NCBI GenBank assembly: GCA_022508985.1
Contig: JAFLUA010000008.1
Span: 1-64,000 of the forward strand
Length of the DNA stretch: 64,000 nucleotides
Origin: Muribaculaceae bacterium
GTDB lineage: Bacteria; Bacteroidota; Bacteroidia; Bacteroidales; Muribaculaceae
Reading direction: 5' to 3'
Shown: in pieces, positions 7,662 to 16,948 of the stretch
Position numbering within the stretch: the first letter of the stretch is position 1
Layout of the letters: every line of letters starts with the position of its first letter
Position numbers and translations under genes: made by a program
Notes under the pieces: model-generated
What the model saw: only the letters and a program-made list of their open reading frames with translations
The model's database searches: none
Told to the model about the DNA's origin: nothing

Positions 7662-8490
7662 ACACATATTTTTATATACCATATTGCTTGTCGCCACCCT
7701 GCAAGGGGTGGCGCAAGCGCCTTTATTGCCTGCCGATGTCAAAGTCGACACCATCTATGTGATGGAAAGGGTTCCCGGGGGAGTAGACTCTCTTGGCCGC
7801 ACATTTATACTGATCGAGGGCGATACGCTTCACACCTCGTTTATACCCGACCCATTCGCCAAGAAAGACAGCGATAAATTGACGGCTAAAGACTATAAAG
7901 AAATAGCCGAAGAGTTGGGTGTTGAAGTTGCGGCCATACGCGCTATTGTCGATATCGAGACGGGGAAATACCATAAGGGGTTATACGCCGAAGGCAAACC
8001 TGTGATAAATTTCGACCTCGCCTTATTTCAACGAGCGCTGCAAAGGCGTGGCATAAATCTTGGCAAATATTCAAATAGCCCGGCACTTCAAAAGCTCAAC
8101 ATACCTAAATACGGGTCTCTAATTGCGGCACAGCAGGCACGTCTGGATGCGGCAATGGAAATCGACAGCGTTGCAGCAATAGAGAGTACATTTTGGGGGA
8201 TGTTCCAGATTGGCGGCTTCAACTGGAAATTGTGCGGAGCCAAATCGCGACAAGATTTTGTCGAGCTTATGAGCAAATCGGAGTTTGACCAGCTGAGGCT
8301 CTTCAGCAAATTTATAGTCAACACCGGCCTTGTAGATTTGCTGCGCACCAAAAATTGGTCGAGATTTGCGCGACTATACAACGGCCCCTCATACGCCACG
8401 CGCGGTTATCACACGCGCTTAGCTGCCGCTTATAAGAAATTTAGCGAAGAGGAACGGCGGGAAATACGGCCGCCATTGCTCGCAGAATAA
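7648..8490 (+). CDS. Secreted N-acetylmuramidase (PF11860-type), non-ATG start
   Basis: No in-frame ATG precedes the signal peptide. The best start is the TTG at 7648, inside the last codons of pepD in another frame, giving 280 residues; an alternative TTG is at 7606. Residues of about 5-22 ('IFLYTILLVATLQGVAQA') look like a signal peptide, so the enzyme probably acts on peptidoglycan in the periplasm. The domain covers about 85-275: 'IRAIVDIETGKYHKG' has the putative catalytic Glu, then 'STFWGMFQIGGFNWKLCGA', 'LMSKSEFDQL' and 'WSRFARLYNGPSYATRGYHTRLAAAY', a close fit to the N-acetylmuramidase family. Overlap with pepD suggests translational coupling. Confidence 0.8.
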   Translation: MPSSKHIFLYTILLVATLQGVAQAPLLPADVKVDTIYVMERVPGGVDSLGRTFILIEGDTLHTSFIPDPFAKKDSDKLTAKDYKEIAEELGVEVAAIRAIVDIETGKYHKGLYAEGKPVINFDLALFQRALQRRGINLGKYSNSPALQKLNIPKYGSLIAAQQARLDAAMEIDSVAAIESTFWGMFQIGGFNWKLCGAKSRQDFVELMSKSEFDQLRLFSKFIVNTGLVDLLRTKNWSRFARLYNGPSYATRGYHTRLAAAYKKFSEEERREIRPPLLAE

Positions 8491-8500
8491 ACAAACTAAA

Positions 8501-8551
8501 TAAAAAAAGAGGATGCCCTATACAAATGAGGCATCCTCTGTTCTATTTCAA
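8501..8551. terminator. Bidirectional terminator between muramidase and FKBP genes
   Basis: A perfect 10-bp stem (AGAGGATGCC at 8508-8517 with GGCATCCTCT at 8530-8539) has a run of seven A on its left and a T-rich right flank, so it can end both converging transcripts. Confidence 0.85.
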
Positions 8552-8560
8552 AAAAACAAA

Positions 8561-9121
8561 CTATTGGAGGGGTGTTTGCTCATAATAAGGGATATCTTCG
8601 AGTCGGATGTTAAATCTAAGATTAGAGTATGGTTTTATGGTTGAGTTTTCCATTGCGCCATATCCAACATCGTAGGGCACTATCAATTCGACAGTATCGC
8701 CACAATGCATCTTTGTGAGAGCCATAGGCCATCCGATAATCACGTCGGTGAGTTTAGTGCGGAAGATGCCGAGTTTACCATATTGATTGATAAGGTCGGA
8801 TGAGTCGACCGGCGTGCCATCATAAAGGTGCAACTGATAGCGCACATCAACCGTGCTTGTATAAATCGGAGAAAGCTTGTCGGCCGTTTCTGCCGGGTCG
8901 TTGTAGTAGTGCAGCAACACATATGCACCGGGATTCCAATCGGGCACAATAACCTGGTAGTATGGCGTGCCGTCGGGGTTTGTGCGCGACTGCATTTCTA
9001 CGAGCCAAGCATCGTTGAGTTCTCTCCAATCGCGATATTTTTCCCATGTAGTCTCTTCGCTTTTGATACAAGCGACAAAAGCCAAGGCTATTAGCGGAAT
9101 TATAATTAAAAGTTTACGCAT
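8561..9121 (-). CDS. FKBP-type peptidyl-prolyl isomerase lipoprotein
   Basis: 186 residues. The lipoprotein signal has Cys18 in 'FVAC'. An FKBP-like domain occupies about 92-180: 'VRYQLHLYDGTPVDSS', 'VIIGWPMALTKMHCGDTVELIVPYDVGYG' and 'NLRFNIRLEDI', matching the FKBP order 'G..F.....VI.G...AL..M..G....L.IP...GYG'. FKBP enzymes catalyse proline cis-trans isomerisation; as a lipoprotein it would act in the periplasm or at the outer membrane. It starts 5 bp after lemA stops, in a glyS-lemA-FKBP operon, and ends at a strong terminator. Some FKBP active-site aromatics are not obvious, so catalytic activity is inferred. Confidence 0.82.
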   Translation of the reverse strand: MRKLLIIIPLIALAFVACIKSEETTWEKYRDWRELNDAWLVEMQSRTNPDGTPYYQVIVPDWNPGAYVLLHYYNDPAETADKLSPIYTSTVDVRYQLHLYDGTPVDSSDLINQYGKLGIFRTKLTDVIIGWPMALTKMHCGDTVELIVPYDVGYGAMENSTIKPYSNLRFNIRLEDIPYYEQTPLQ

Positions 9122-9126
9122 AATAA

Positions 9127-9738
9127 TCAGAATTGTACTTGAGGAGCATTAGCGGCTTCTCTATCAGCTTCAAATTGAGGTCTTGCAGAGAACCCGAATA
9201 CCGAAGCCCAGATATTTGCCGGGAACTGTTTTACAGTCACATTGAACCTCTTGACCACGTCGGTATATCGGCCGCGTTCTGTCGCAATACGGTTTTCAGT
9301 GCCTTCGAGCACCGTCTGCAGGTTGGCAAACTGTGTGTCGGCCTTAAGGTCGGGATAAGCTTCGTGCACTGCATTGACATATATACTTAGTGCTCTGTTT
9401 AGCGATTGCTGGGCCTCGTTATAGCTATTGAAAGCCTGTGGGTCGGCTGGCGAGGCTGCATCTTTGAGCTCATTAGCTTTGTTGTATGCGTCGGTAAGGC
9501 CGGCACGAGCGTTTGTTACACTTTCGAGAGTAGAACTTTCGTGTGCGGCATATCCTTTCACGGTCTCTACCATATTAGGGATGAGGTCGAGTCGACGCTG
9601 ATATTGAACTTGCACTTTAGCCCAAGCCTCTTCGACTTCTTGGTCAAGAGACACCATAGTGTTATATTTCGATAGCCCGCTCGAGAAAGCTGCAATGACA
9701 ATCAAAATAAGAATGCCTATAAAGATATATTTTTTCAT
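9127..9738 (-). CDS. lemA: LemA family protein
   Basis: 203 residues. An N-terminal transmembrane anchor (residues of about 4-22, 'IFIGILILIVIAAFSSGL') is followed by the LemA core: 'YNTMVSLDQEVEEAWAKVQVQYQRRLDLIPNMVETVKGYA', where the 'V...W..V..Q.QRR.DLIPNLV..VKG' signature is nearly complete, and the C-terminal 'ERGRYTDVVKRFNVTVKQFP'. LemA proteins are small helical membrane proteins of unclear function. It lies 8 bp after glyS and 5 bp before the FKBP gene, so it is probably expressed with both. Confidence 0.92.
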   Translation of the reverse strand: MKKYIFIGILILIVIAAFSSGLSKYNTMVSLDQEVEEAWAKVQVQYQRRLDLIPNMVETVKGYAAHESSTLESVTNARAGLTDAYNKANELKDAASPADPQAFNSYNEAQQSLNRALSIYVNAVHEAYPDLKADTQFANLQTVLEGTENRIATERGRYTDVVKRFNVTVKQFPANIWASVFGFSARPQFEADREAANAPQVQF

Positions 9739-9746
9739 AGTCGCTG

Positions 9747-11291
9747 TTATTTAAGTTTGCGAAGGAGAGAAGCCAGGCTCACGCGGTCGTGAATGAGACG
9801 ATGCAGGTCGGCGATATTAACACGCGTCTGCTCCATAGAGTCGCGTTCGCGAAGCGTAACGGTGTTGTCTTCGAGGGTCTGATGGTCGACTGTAATGCAG
9901 AATGGCGTGCCAATAGCATCTTGACGGCGATATCGCTTGCCGATAGCATCTTTTTCTTCGTAATGTGTAGCAAAATCGAATTTCAGGTCGTCGACAATCT
10001 CGCGAGCCTTTTCGGGGAGTCCGTCTTTGCGAACAAGCGGAAGGACGGCACATTTAACAGGGGCCAACGGCGCCGGCAAGTGCAGAACGACACGAGTATC
10101 GCCGCCGGGAAGAGTTTCTTCTTCATAGGAAGAGCACAACACGCTTAAGAACATACGATCGACACCGATCGATGTTTCGATAACGTAAGGCGTGTAGTTT
10201 TCATTCAGCTCGGGGTCGAAATATTGTATTTTCTTACCTGAGAATTTTTCGTGTTGCGATAGGTCGAAGTTAGTACGCGAGTGAATACCTTCAACCTCTT
10301 TGAAGCCGAAAGGCATTAAGAATTCAATGTCGGTGGCAGCATTAGCATAGTGGGCAAGCTTGTCGTGGTCGTGATAGCGATATTTTTCATCGCCCATACC
10401 GAGAGCTTTGTGCCATTTAAGGCGCCACTCTTTCCACTGGGCAAACCACTTTAATTCTTCGCCCGGGCGAACGAAGAATTGCATTTCCATCTGCTCGAAT
10501 TCGCGCATACGGAAGATAAACTGGCGCGCCACAATTTCATTACGGAAGGCCTTGCCAATCTGAGCTATGCCGAATGGGATTCGCATACGTCCCGTTTTCT
10601 GCACGTTTAGATAGTTGACGAAGATACCTTGTGCCGTTTCAGGGCGAAGGTATACCGACATAGCGCCGTCGGCAGTAGAACCCATCTCGGTTTTGAACAT
10701 GAGGTTGAACTGGCGCACCTCGGTCCAATTCTTTGTGCCGGATATAGGACATACTATTTCTTCATCTATTATAATCTGGCGTAGAGCTTCGAGGTCGTTG
10801 GCATTCATAGCTGTTGCAAAACGATTGTGGAGCTCATCGCGATGAGCTTGATATTCGAGCACACGAGCATTGGTGGCGCGGAACTGAGCCTCGTCGAAAG
10901 CATCGCCGAAGCGCTTAGCTGCTTTTGCTATTTCTTTATTGATTTTATCGTCGATTTTAGCCAGATGGTCTTCAATAAGGACATCGGCACGATAACGCTT
11001 TTTGCTGTCGCGGTTGTCAATCAAAGGATCGTTGAAAGCATCGACGTGGCCCGAAGCCTTCCATATTGTAGGATGCATAAAAATAGCGGAGTCGATACCG
11101 ACGATGTTTTCGTGCAACAAGGTCATGGCATCCCACCAATAACGCTTGATATTATTCTTTAATTCTACACCATTCTGTCCGTAATCGTACACGGCAGAAA
11201 GGCCGTCGTATATATCGCTTGATGGAAAGACGAATCCATATTCTTTTGCATGAGAAACTATTTTCTTAAAAACATCGTCTTGTTGAGCCAT
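9747..11291 (-). CDS. glyS: Glycyl-tRNA synthetase, dimeric class II type
   Basis: 514 residues from the ATG at 11291; a TTG two codons upstream is unlikely to be the start. The enzyme charges tRNA-Gly with glycine using ATP in the cytoplasm. It is the single-chain eukaryote/archaeon-like form rather than the alpha2beta2 form. Class II core: 'DVFKKIVSHAKEYGFVFPSSDIYDG' at the N-terminus, 'YLRPETAQGIFVNY', motif 2 'GKAFRNEIVARQFIFRMREFEQMEMQFFV', and motif 3 near 'IETSIGVDRMFLSVL'. The anticodon-binding domain fills about 415-514. It is the first gene of glyS-lemA-FKBP, with a -7 box 38 bp upstream. Confidence 0.97.
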   Translation of the reverse strand: MAQQDDVFKKIVSHAKEYGFVFPSSDIYDGLSAVYDYGQNGVELKNNIKRYWWDAMTLLHENIVGIDSAIFMHPTIWKASGHVDAFNDPLIDNRDSKKRYRADVLIEDHLAKIDDKINKEIAKAAKRFGDAFDEAQFRATNARVLEYQAHRDELHNRFATAMNANDLEALRQIIIDEEIVCPISGTKNWTEVRQFNLMFKTEMGSTADGAMSVYLRPETAQGIFVNYLNVQKTGRMRIPFGIAQIGKAFRNEIVARQFIFRMREFEQMEMQFFVRPGEELKWFAQWKEWRLKWHKALGMGDEKYRYHDHDKLAHYANAATDIEFLMPFGFKEVEGIHSRTNFDLSQHEKFSGKKIQYFDPELNENYTPYVIETSIGVDRMFLSVLCSSYEEETLPGGDTRVVLHLPAPLAPVKCAVLPLVRKDGLPEKAREIVDDLKFDFATHYEEKDAIGKRYRRQDAIGTPFCITVDHQTLEDNTVTLRERDSMEQTRVNIADLHRLIHDRVSLASLLRKLK

Positions 11292-11328
11292 TTTCAATAT
11301 TTGTTTTAATTGTTGCTAATTTGAAATG

Positions 11329-11336
11329 CAAAGTTA
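11329..11336 (-). promoter_or_regulatory. -7 box TAACTTTG for glyS
   Basis: An exact TAnnTTTG match on the minus strand, 38 bp before the glyS ATG. No well-spaced -33 TTTG is seen. Confidence 0.5.
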
Positions 11337-11385
11337 CACATAATTATGCAAAAAACACGACGCTGCACATTAAAAACACTTAAAA

Positions 11386-11436
11386 GTGCCAATGAAGCGT
11401 ATTTCGGCACGGTTCGGCAGGTAGTAATGCTCTGCC
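11386..11436. repeat. Two tandem short inverted repeats in glyS-rpmH intergenic region
   Basis: GTGCC (11386-11390) pairs with GGCAC (11406-11410), and GGCAG (11416-11420) with CTGCC (11432-11436). They lie between the divergent glyS and rpmH promoters. The stems are only 5 bp and may be chance. Confidence 0.25.
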
Positions 11437-11489
11437 AAGACCAAAAAGTGATGTTTTTTTGCATAATTTTCAAGCGCAGAAGGCAAAAA

Positions 11490-11521
11490 TTTGTCGGAGT
11501 GAAAAATAATTATTAAATTTG
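11490..11521 (+). promoter_or_regulatory. rpmH promoter (TTTG-N20-TAAATTTG)
   Basis: TTTG at 11490-11493 and TAAATTTG at 11514-11521, 20 nt apart, match the Bacteroidetes primary-sigma consensus. The predicted start is near 11528, about 37 nt before the rpmH ATG. Confidence 0.75.
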
Positions 11522-11564
11522 CACTCCGAAATCACTCGAAATAATAAAAAAAATCATATAGGCA

Positions 11565-11720
11565 ATGAAACGTACATTCCAACCTTCTAACCGTAAAAGA
11601 GTTAACAAGCACGGTTTCCGCGAAAGAATGGCAACAGCCAACGGCCGCAAAGTGCTTGCTCGTCGTCGTGCCAAAGGTCGCGCGTCTCTTACAGTGTCCG
11701 ATCATCTCGGCAGCAAGTAA
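11565..11720 (+). CDS. rpmH: Large ribosomal subunit protein bL34
   Basis: 51 residues: [20 protein letters not shown]..., with the standard bL34 'R.A.GR..L..RRAKGR..L..' core. It is very basic, as expected for a 23S rRNA-binding protein. The gene is monocistronic here, with its own promoter and terminator and without the rnpA neighbour seen in many other bacteria. The short C-terminal tail 'TVSDHLGSK' is normal for the phylum. Confidence 0.97.
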   Translation: MKRTFQPSNRKRVNKHGFRERMATANGRKVLARRRAKGRASLTVSDHLGSK

Positions 11721-11751
11721 GATAAAAGACACTCTTTTAGAGAAAAGCCAC

Positions 11752-11785
11752 AGCCCGGAAGGATTTCTTCGCGGGCTTCTTTTTT
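11752..11785 (+). terminator. rpmH terminator
   Basis: AGCCCG (11752-11757) pairs with CGGGCT (11772-11777), followed by CTTTTTTT; it lies 31 bp after the rpmH stop. Confidence 0.85.
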
Positions 11786-11858
11786 ATCATGGAGTCAACA
11801 AGACGAGAGCGCCTCAACTCGAAGCGCCCTCTCATAATTCATTAAACTGTTGACGTGA

Positions 11859-12380
11859 TTATTCTTTGGTGGCAAGAGGTGCCGGCACGTTGTAAACGCG
11901 AGCAGCGAGTTCGTTGTCGAGCATATAAAGAGCGAGGCCGTCTTTGCCTATCATTTTGAGGCGGTCGATAAGGCCCTGGGCTGTTTCTTCTTCTTCAACT
12001 TGCTCTGCCACAAACCAATCGAGCTTGCCACGAGTAGCATAGTCGTGTTCGGCCTCGGCAAGAGCATATATGCTGTTAATCATCGCCGTAACCTTTTCTT
12101 CATGTGCAAGAGTAGCTTCAAAAGCATCGAGGGGTGATTTCCATTTAGTGGGCACTTCTGCGATGGGTTTAAGTTCAACCTTACCACCGCGCGACAAGAG
12201 GTAGTTTATGAAGATTTCGGCATGAGCCTGCTCTTCTTTAAACTGTACACGAAACCAATTTGCGATACCTGCGCAGCCTTCGGACTCGAAGTGCATGCCC
12301 ATCGACAAATAAAGGTATGCCGACCAGAATTCGGCATTAATCTGAGCGTTAATAGCGTCTTGTATTTTAGGACTAATCAT
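11859..12380 (-). CDS. ftnA: Ferritin, non-haem iron storage
   Basis: 173 residues from the ATG at 12380; a TTG 11 codons upstream is rejected. It is a four-helix-bundle ferritin that oxidises and stores iron in 24-mer shells in the cytoplasm. The ferroxidase residues fall exactly where E. coli FtnA has them: E17 ('INAEFWSAYLYLSM'), E50 and H53 ('FKEEQAHAE'), with later Glu residues in 'FVAEQVEEE'. No haem-binding Met typical of bacterioferritin is evident. It lies downstream of rpoC but is separated from it by a terminator, so it is transcribed on its own. Confidence 0.95.
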   Translation of the reverse strand: MISPKIQDAINAQINAEFWSAYLYLSMGMHFESEGCAGIANWFRVQFKEEQAHAEIFINYLLSRGGKVELKPIAEVPTKWKSPLDAFEATLAHEEKVTAMINSIYALAEAEHDYATRGKLDWFVAEQVEEEETAQGLIDRLKMIGKDGLALYMLDNELAARVYNVPAPLATKE

Positions 12381-12489
12381 ATTGAGAGATTGTTTGATTG
12401 TTAATTTCGGCAAAGATAATAATTATTTTCGTTTAAGTGTTTACTACGATAACACAAATCACAAAATTTTCGTTCATAGTATAAAAGAA

Positions 12490-12516
12490 ACGGCCTCAGA
12501 TCAAAACCAAGACCGC
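12490..12516 (-). terminator. rpoBC terminator
   Basis: On the minus strand GCGGTCT (12516-12510) pairs with AGGCCGT (12496-12490) with two G-U pairs, followed by TTCTTTT; about 25 bp after the rpoC stop. Confidence 0.6.
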
Positions 12517-12541
12517 TTTTTATCTTAAGAAAACTTGTTTA

Positions 12542-15500
12542 TCAGTCGTTTATAACCTCAAACTGTTCAACTTCGCGTTTATCGCTAAAATAATCGCCAA
12601 GGATGTCGGTATCGTCGTCGCGGCTGCCAACTACGAGGTTGTCGTATTCGCGCAAGCCGGTTCCGGCCGGGATGAGGTGACCGCAGATAACATTTTCTTT
12701 CATGCCTTCCAGCGGGTCGCTCTTACCTTGGATAGCTGCTTCGTTAAGCACCTTGGTTGTTTCCTGGAACGAAGCTGCAGAAATGAACGAAGATGTCTGG
12801 AGTGCGCTACGAGTAATACCCTGCAGAATCTGCTCTGAGGTTGCAGGTTGAGCGTCACGAACGACAACTTGCTTGAGGTCGCGTTGTTTCAGGAGCGAAT
12901 TTTCATCGCGGAGACGACGTGCAGTGATAATCTGTCCTTCTTGGAGATTTTCGCTATCACCGGCATCGACAACCACTTTCTTATCCCAGATGCGATCGTT
13001 TTCTTCCATGAAGTCGCGTTTGTCAACAATCTGTTCTTCGAGGAAGTTGGTATCGCCACTGTCGAGGATTTTAACTTTTCGCATCATCTGACGTACAATA
13101 ACTTCGAAGTGTTTGTCGTTGATTTTCACGCCCTGCATACGATAAACATCTTGAACCTCATTAACGATATACTCTTGAACGGCAGTCGGGCCCATAATAT
13201 TGAGAATATCGGCCGGTGTTACAGCGCCATCGGACAGCGGTGTACCTGCGCGAACGACGTCGTTTTCCTGAACGAGGATTTGCTTCGACAGGGGCACGAG
13301 GTAGCTCTTTGGGTCGCCGAATTTTGGGATAACGGTGATTTCGCGGTTACCACGTTTGATTTTGCCGAACTTAACCTGTCCGTCGACTTCTGAAACGATG
13401 GCGGGATTCGACGGGTTGCGAGCCTCGAAGAGCTCAGTAACTCGTGGAAGACCACCGGTGATGTCGCCGGCGCCGCCGGTAGAACGTGTAATCTTAGCAA
13501 AAGTTTCACCGGCCTTGATAGTGTCGCCTTCCTTAAAGATGAGGTGAGCACCTACAGGCAGCGAATAAGTGGCGAGCGTAGCACCACCTTTACCGATGAT
13601 GTTAACCGAAGGCACGTGTTGGCGGTCGCGCGATTCGATGATAACGCGGTCTTCAGCCATCTGGTGTCCGTCGGTATCGTTGCGGTATGTAACGTTTTCG
13701 ATAAGGTCGGTGTAGCGTACTTTACCGCTATACTCGCTTATAATAACGTTGTTGAAGGGGTCCCATTCGCATATCACGTCGTCGGGCTTCACAGAGTCGC
13801 CATCGTTGAAGAATAGTTTCGAGCCATAAGGAATCGAAGCGCTCATCAACTGCATGCCTGTGTTGTGGTCGATGATACGAGCCTCGGCAAGGCGTCCGAC
13901 AACGACCTTAACTTTGCCCTTAGCATTTGTTTCGGCATCGGAAGCTCCATCAAAGTCGACAGTGCGTAGCTCTTCGATTTCGAGTTTGCCATCGTATTTC
14001 GACACGAGTTTAGATGCAGCCGAAATGTTTGTAGCCACACCACCGACGTGGAAGGTACGGAGCGTGAGCTGAGTACCGGGCTCACCAATCGACTGAGCTG
14101 CGATAACGCCAACGGCTTCACCCTTCTGTACCATGCGGAGGTTAGAGAGGTTACGGCCATAGCATTTAGCGCAGACGCCACGTTTGCTTTCGCAAGTGAG
14201 CACTGAGCGTATTTCTACGCTCTCAATCGGCGATGCATCAATACGGTCGGCGGCATCGTCGTTGATTTCTTCGCCGGCAGCAACGATAACTTCGCCTGTC
14301 TGCGGGTCGATGATATCGTGTACTGATACACGGCCCAAGATGCGTTCGCCGAGCGAAGCGACAACTTCGTCGTTGTTTTTAACAGCCGTACATACCAGAC
14401 CGCGGAGGGTGCCACAATCGTCTTCGTTGATAATAACGTCGTGAGCCACGTCGACAAGACGACGTGTGAGGTAACCGGCGTCGGCTGTTTTAAGAGCCGT
14501 GTCGGCAAGACCTTTACGAGCGCCGTGGGTCGAGATAAAGTATTCAAGCACCGAAAGGCCTTCTTTGAAGTTAGCCAAAATCGGGTTTTCGATAATCTGA
14601 CCGCCTTCGGCACCTGCTTTCTGTGGTTTCGCCATAAGACCGCGCATACCGGCCAGCTGGCGAATCTGGTCTTTAGAACCACGGGCACCGGAATCGAGCA
14701 TCATATAGATAGCATTGAAGCCCTGATTAGCCTCTGCCATTTGCTTCATGAGGATGTTGGTGAGGCGTTGGTTAACGTGTGTCCAGATATCGATAATCTG
14801 CTGGTAGCGTTCTTTGTCGGAGATAAAGCCCATCTGGAAGTTTTCCATAACTTCTTCCACCTGGCGATATCCGTCGTCGACAATCTGCTCTTTCTCTTGA
14901 GGTATCAGCACGTCGCCAAGGTTGAACGACAAACCACCTTGGAATGCCATACGATATCCAAGGTTCTTGATATCATCAAGGAACTTAGCCGAGCGAGGTA
15001 TACCACATTTCTTAATTACTCGGGCAATGATGTCGCGAAGCGATTTTTTAGAAAGTATAGTGTTGATATATCCTATTTCTTCAGGCACATATTGGTTAAC
15101 CAAAACACGTCCTACCGATGTATTCTTAACGAGATGACGCATTTTGTTGCCGTTTTCATCGACATCGTCAACCATTACGTTGATAGGCGCGTGCAAAGTT
15201 ACTCTGCCTTCGTTATATGCAATTTCGGCTTCTTCGGGGCCATAGAAGGTGTGACCTTCGCCCTTGTCGCCTGTACGCAATTTGGTGATATAGTACAGAC
15301 CGAGCACCATGTCTTGCGAGGGCACCGTGATAGGCGCACCGTTGGCCGGGTTGAGGATATTATGAGCTCCGAGCATGAGCATCTGGGCTTCAAGAATAGC
15401 TTCATTGCCAAGGGGGAGGTGCACAGCCATCTGGTCGCCGTCGAAGTCGGCATTGAAAGCCGTACAAGCGAGCGGGTGCAACTGGATAGCTTTTCCTTCG

Positions 15501-16882
15501 ATAAGTTTAGGCTGGAATGCCTGAATACCAAGACGGTGGAGTGTTGGAGCACGGTTTAGGAGCACGGGGTGTCCTTTCATTACATACTCGAGGATATCCC
15601 ATACAACAGGTTCTTTGCGGTCTACGATTTTTTTAGCACTCTTTACAGTCTTAACAATACCGCGTTCTATAAGTTTGCGGATAATGAAGGGCTTGTAAAG
15701 CTCAGCCGCCATGTTTTTAGGCAGGCCGCATTCGTGCATCTGAAGTTCAGGACCTACCACGATAACCGAACGAGCCGAGTAGTCGACACGTTTACCGAGC
15801 AAGTTCTGACGGAAGCGACCTTGTTTACCTTTGAGCGAATCGGACAGCGACTTCAAGGGTCGATTGGCATCGCTCTTCACCGCCGACGACTTGCGCGAGT
15901 TGTCGAGTAGCGAGTCGACAGCTTCTTGCAACATACGTTTTTCGTTTCGGAGGATAACTTCGGGCGCCTTGATTTCGATGAGGCGTTTCAAACGGTTGTT
16001 GCGAATAATTACGCGACGATACAAGTCGTTGAGGTCGGAAGTGGCAAAGCGGCCGCCATCGAGAGGTACGAGCGGACGTAACTCGGGAGGAGTAACGGGC
16101 ACGGCCTGCAAAATCATCCACTCGGGTTTGTTGCGATTACGTGAAGCGCGGAACGATTCTACAACTTGGAGGCGCTTAAGGGCCTCTGTTTTACGTTGTT
16201 GCGAGCCTTCCTTGTTTGCCATGTCGCGCAACTTATATGACAGGCTGTCGAGGTCGAGCTCTTTAAGCAGCTCATAAATAGCCTCGGCACCCATCTTTGC
16301 GACAAATTTGTCGGGGTTTCCGTCTTCGAGCAGCTGGTTGTCTTTAGGCAGCTGGTCGAGAACTTCGAAGTACTCTTCTTCGCTGAGCAGGTCGAGTTTG
16401 TCAATACCAACACTTGTAGGAGCGATTTTGACATCGGCGGCAGCACCAGCATTGATAACTACATAACGCTCGTAATATATAATCTGGTCGAGTTTCTTCG
16501 ACGGGAGGCCGAGAAGGTAACCAATTTTATTAGGGAGCGAGCGGAAATACCAGATATGAGCTACCGGCACCACAAGACGTATGTGCCCCATACGCTCGCG
16601 ACGCACTTTTTTCTCTGTCACTTCAACGGAGCAACGGTCGCAGACGATGCCTTTGTAACGTATGCGTTTGTATTTACCGCAATGGCATTCGTAGTCTTTA
16701 ACAGGACCAAAGATGCGCTCGCAGAATAAACCGTCGCGTTCAGGCTTGTAAGTGCGGTAGTTGATAGTTTCGGGTTTGAGAACCTCACCGCTCGACTTTG
16801 CGAGGATTTCTTCGGGCGAAGCAAGCCCGATAGAAATCTTCGAAAAGACATTTTTTGCTTTATTTTCTTTTCTAAAAGCCAT
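12542..16882 (-). CDS. rpoC: DNA-directed RNA polymerase subunit beta'
   Basis: 1446 residues, a normal length for Bacteroidetes. It forms the active-site cleft of RNA polymerase with RpoB. The N-terminal zinc site is C66, C68, C81, C84 ('[21 protein letters not shown]'). The catalytic Mg2+ loop NADFDGD is at 477-483. The second zinc site starts at C897 ('[15 protein letters not shown]'), followed by the trigger-loop region '[19 protein letters not shown]'. It starts 66 bp after rpoB and is the last gene of the tuf-rpoC block; rpsL-rpsG-fusA do not follow it, unlike in many other phyla. Confidence 0.99.
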   Translation of the reverse strand: MAFRKENKAKNVFSKISIGLASPEEILAKSSGEVLKPETINYRTYKPERDGLFCERIFGPVKDYECHCGKYKRIRYKGIVCDRCSVEVTEKKVRRERMGHIRLVVPVAHIWYFRSLPNKIGYLLGLPSKKLDQIIYYERYVVINAGAAADVKIAPTSVGIDKLDLLSEEEYFEVLDQLPKDNQLLEDGNPDKFVAKMGAEAIYELLKELDLDSLSYKLRDMANKEGSQQRKTEALKRLQVVESFRASRNRNKPEWMILQAVPVTPPELRPLVPLDGGRFATSDLNDLYRRVIIRNNRLKRLIEIKAPEVILRNEKRMLQEAVDSLLDNSRKSSAVKSDANRPLKSLSDSLKGKQGRFRQNLLGKRVDYSARSVIVVGPELQMHECGLPKNMAAELYKPFIIRKLIERGIVKTVKSAKKIVDRKEPVVWDILEYVMKGHPVLLNRAPTLHRLGIQAFQPKLIEGKAIQLHPLACTAFNADFDGDQMAVHLPLGNEAILEAQMLMLGAHNILNPANGAPITVPSQDMVLGLYYITKLRTGDKGEGHTFYGPEEAEIAYNEGRVTLHAPINVMVDDVDENGNKMRHLVKNTSVGRVLVNQYVPEEIGYINTILSKKSLRDIIARVIKKCGIPRSAKFLDDIKNLGYRMAFQGGLSFNLGDVLIPQEKEQIVDDGYRQVEEVMENFQMGFISDKERYQQIIDIWTHVNQRLTNILMKQMAEANQGFNAIYMMLDSGARGSKDQIRQLAGMRGLMAKPQKAGAEGGQIIENPILANFKEGLSVLEYFISTHGARKGLADTALKTADAGYLTRRLVDVAHDVIINEDDCGTLRGLVCTAVKNNDEVVASLGERILGRVSVHDIIDPQTGEVIVAAGEEINDDAADRIDASPIESVEIRSVLTCESKRGVCAKCYGRNLSNLRMVQKGEAVGVIAAQSIGEPGTQLTLRTFHVGGVATNISAASKLVSKYDGKLEIEELRTVDFDGASDAETNAKGKVKVVVGRLAEARIIDHNTGMQLMSASIPYGSKLFFNDGDSVKPDDVICEWDPFNNVIISEYSGKVRYTDLIENVTYRNDTDGHQMAEDRVIIESRDRQHVPSVNIIGKGGATLATYSLPVGAHLIFKEGDTIKAGETFAKITRSTGGAGDITGGLPRVTELFEARNPSNPAIVSEVDGQVKFGKIKRGNREITVIPKFGDPKSYLVPLSKQILVQENDVVRAGTPLSDGAVTPADILNIMGPTAVQEYIVNEVQDVYRMQGVKINDKHFEVIVRQMMRKVKILDSGDTNFLEEQIVDKRDFMEENDRIWDKKVVVDAGDSENLQEGQIITARRLRDENSLLKQRDLKQVVVRDAQPATSEQILQGITRSALQTSSFISAASFQETTKVLNEAAIQGKSDPLEGMKENVICGHLIPAGTGLREYDNLVVGSRDDDTDILGDYFSDKREVEQFEVIND

Positions 16883-16948
16883 ATAATAGGAGGTGTGTCT
16901 TTAGTTAATTAATAGAAGAGAGATTTCTGTCGAACAAGTCGTGAAGGC

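Noticed and set aside
14441-15559. 372-codon open frame opposite rpoC
   Set aside because: It is a codon-bias shadow of rpoC; its sequence has no domain and the rpoC frame is fully conserved.
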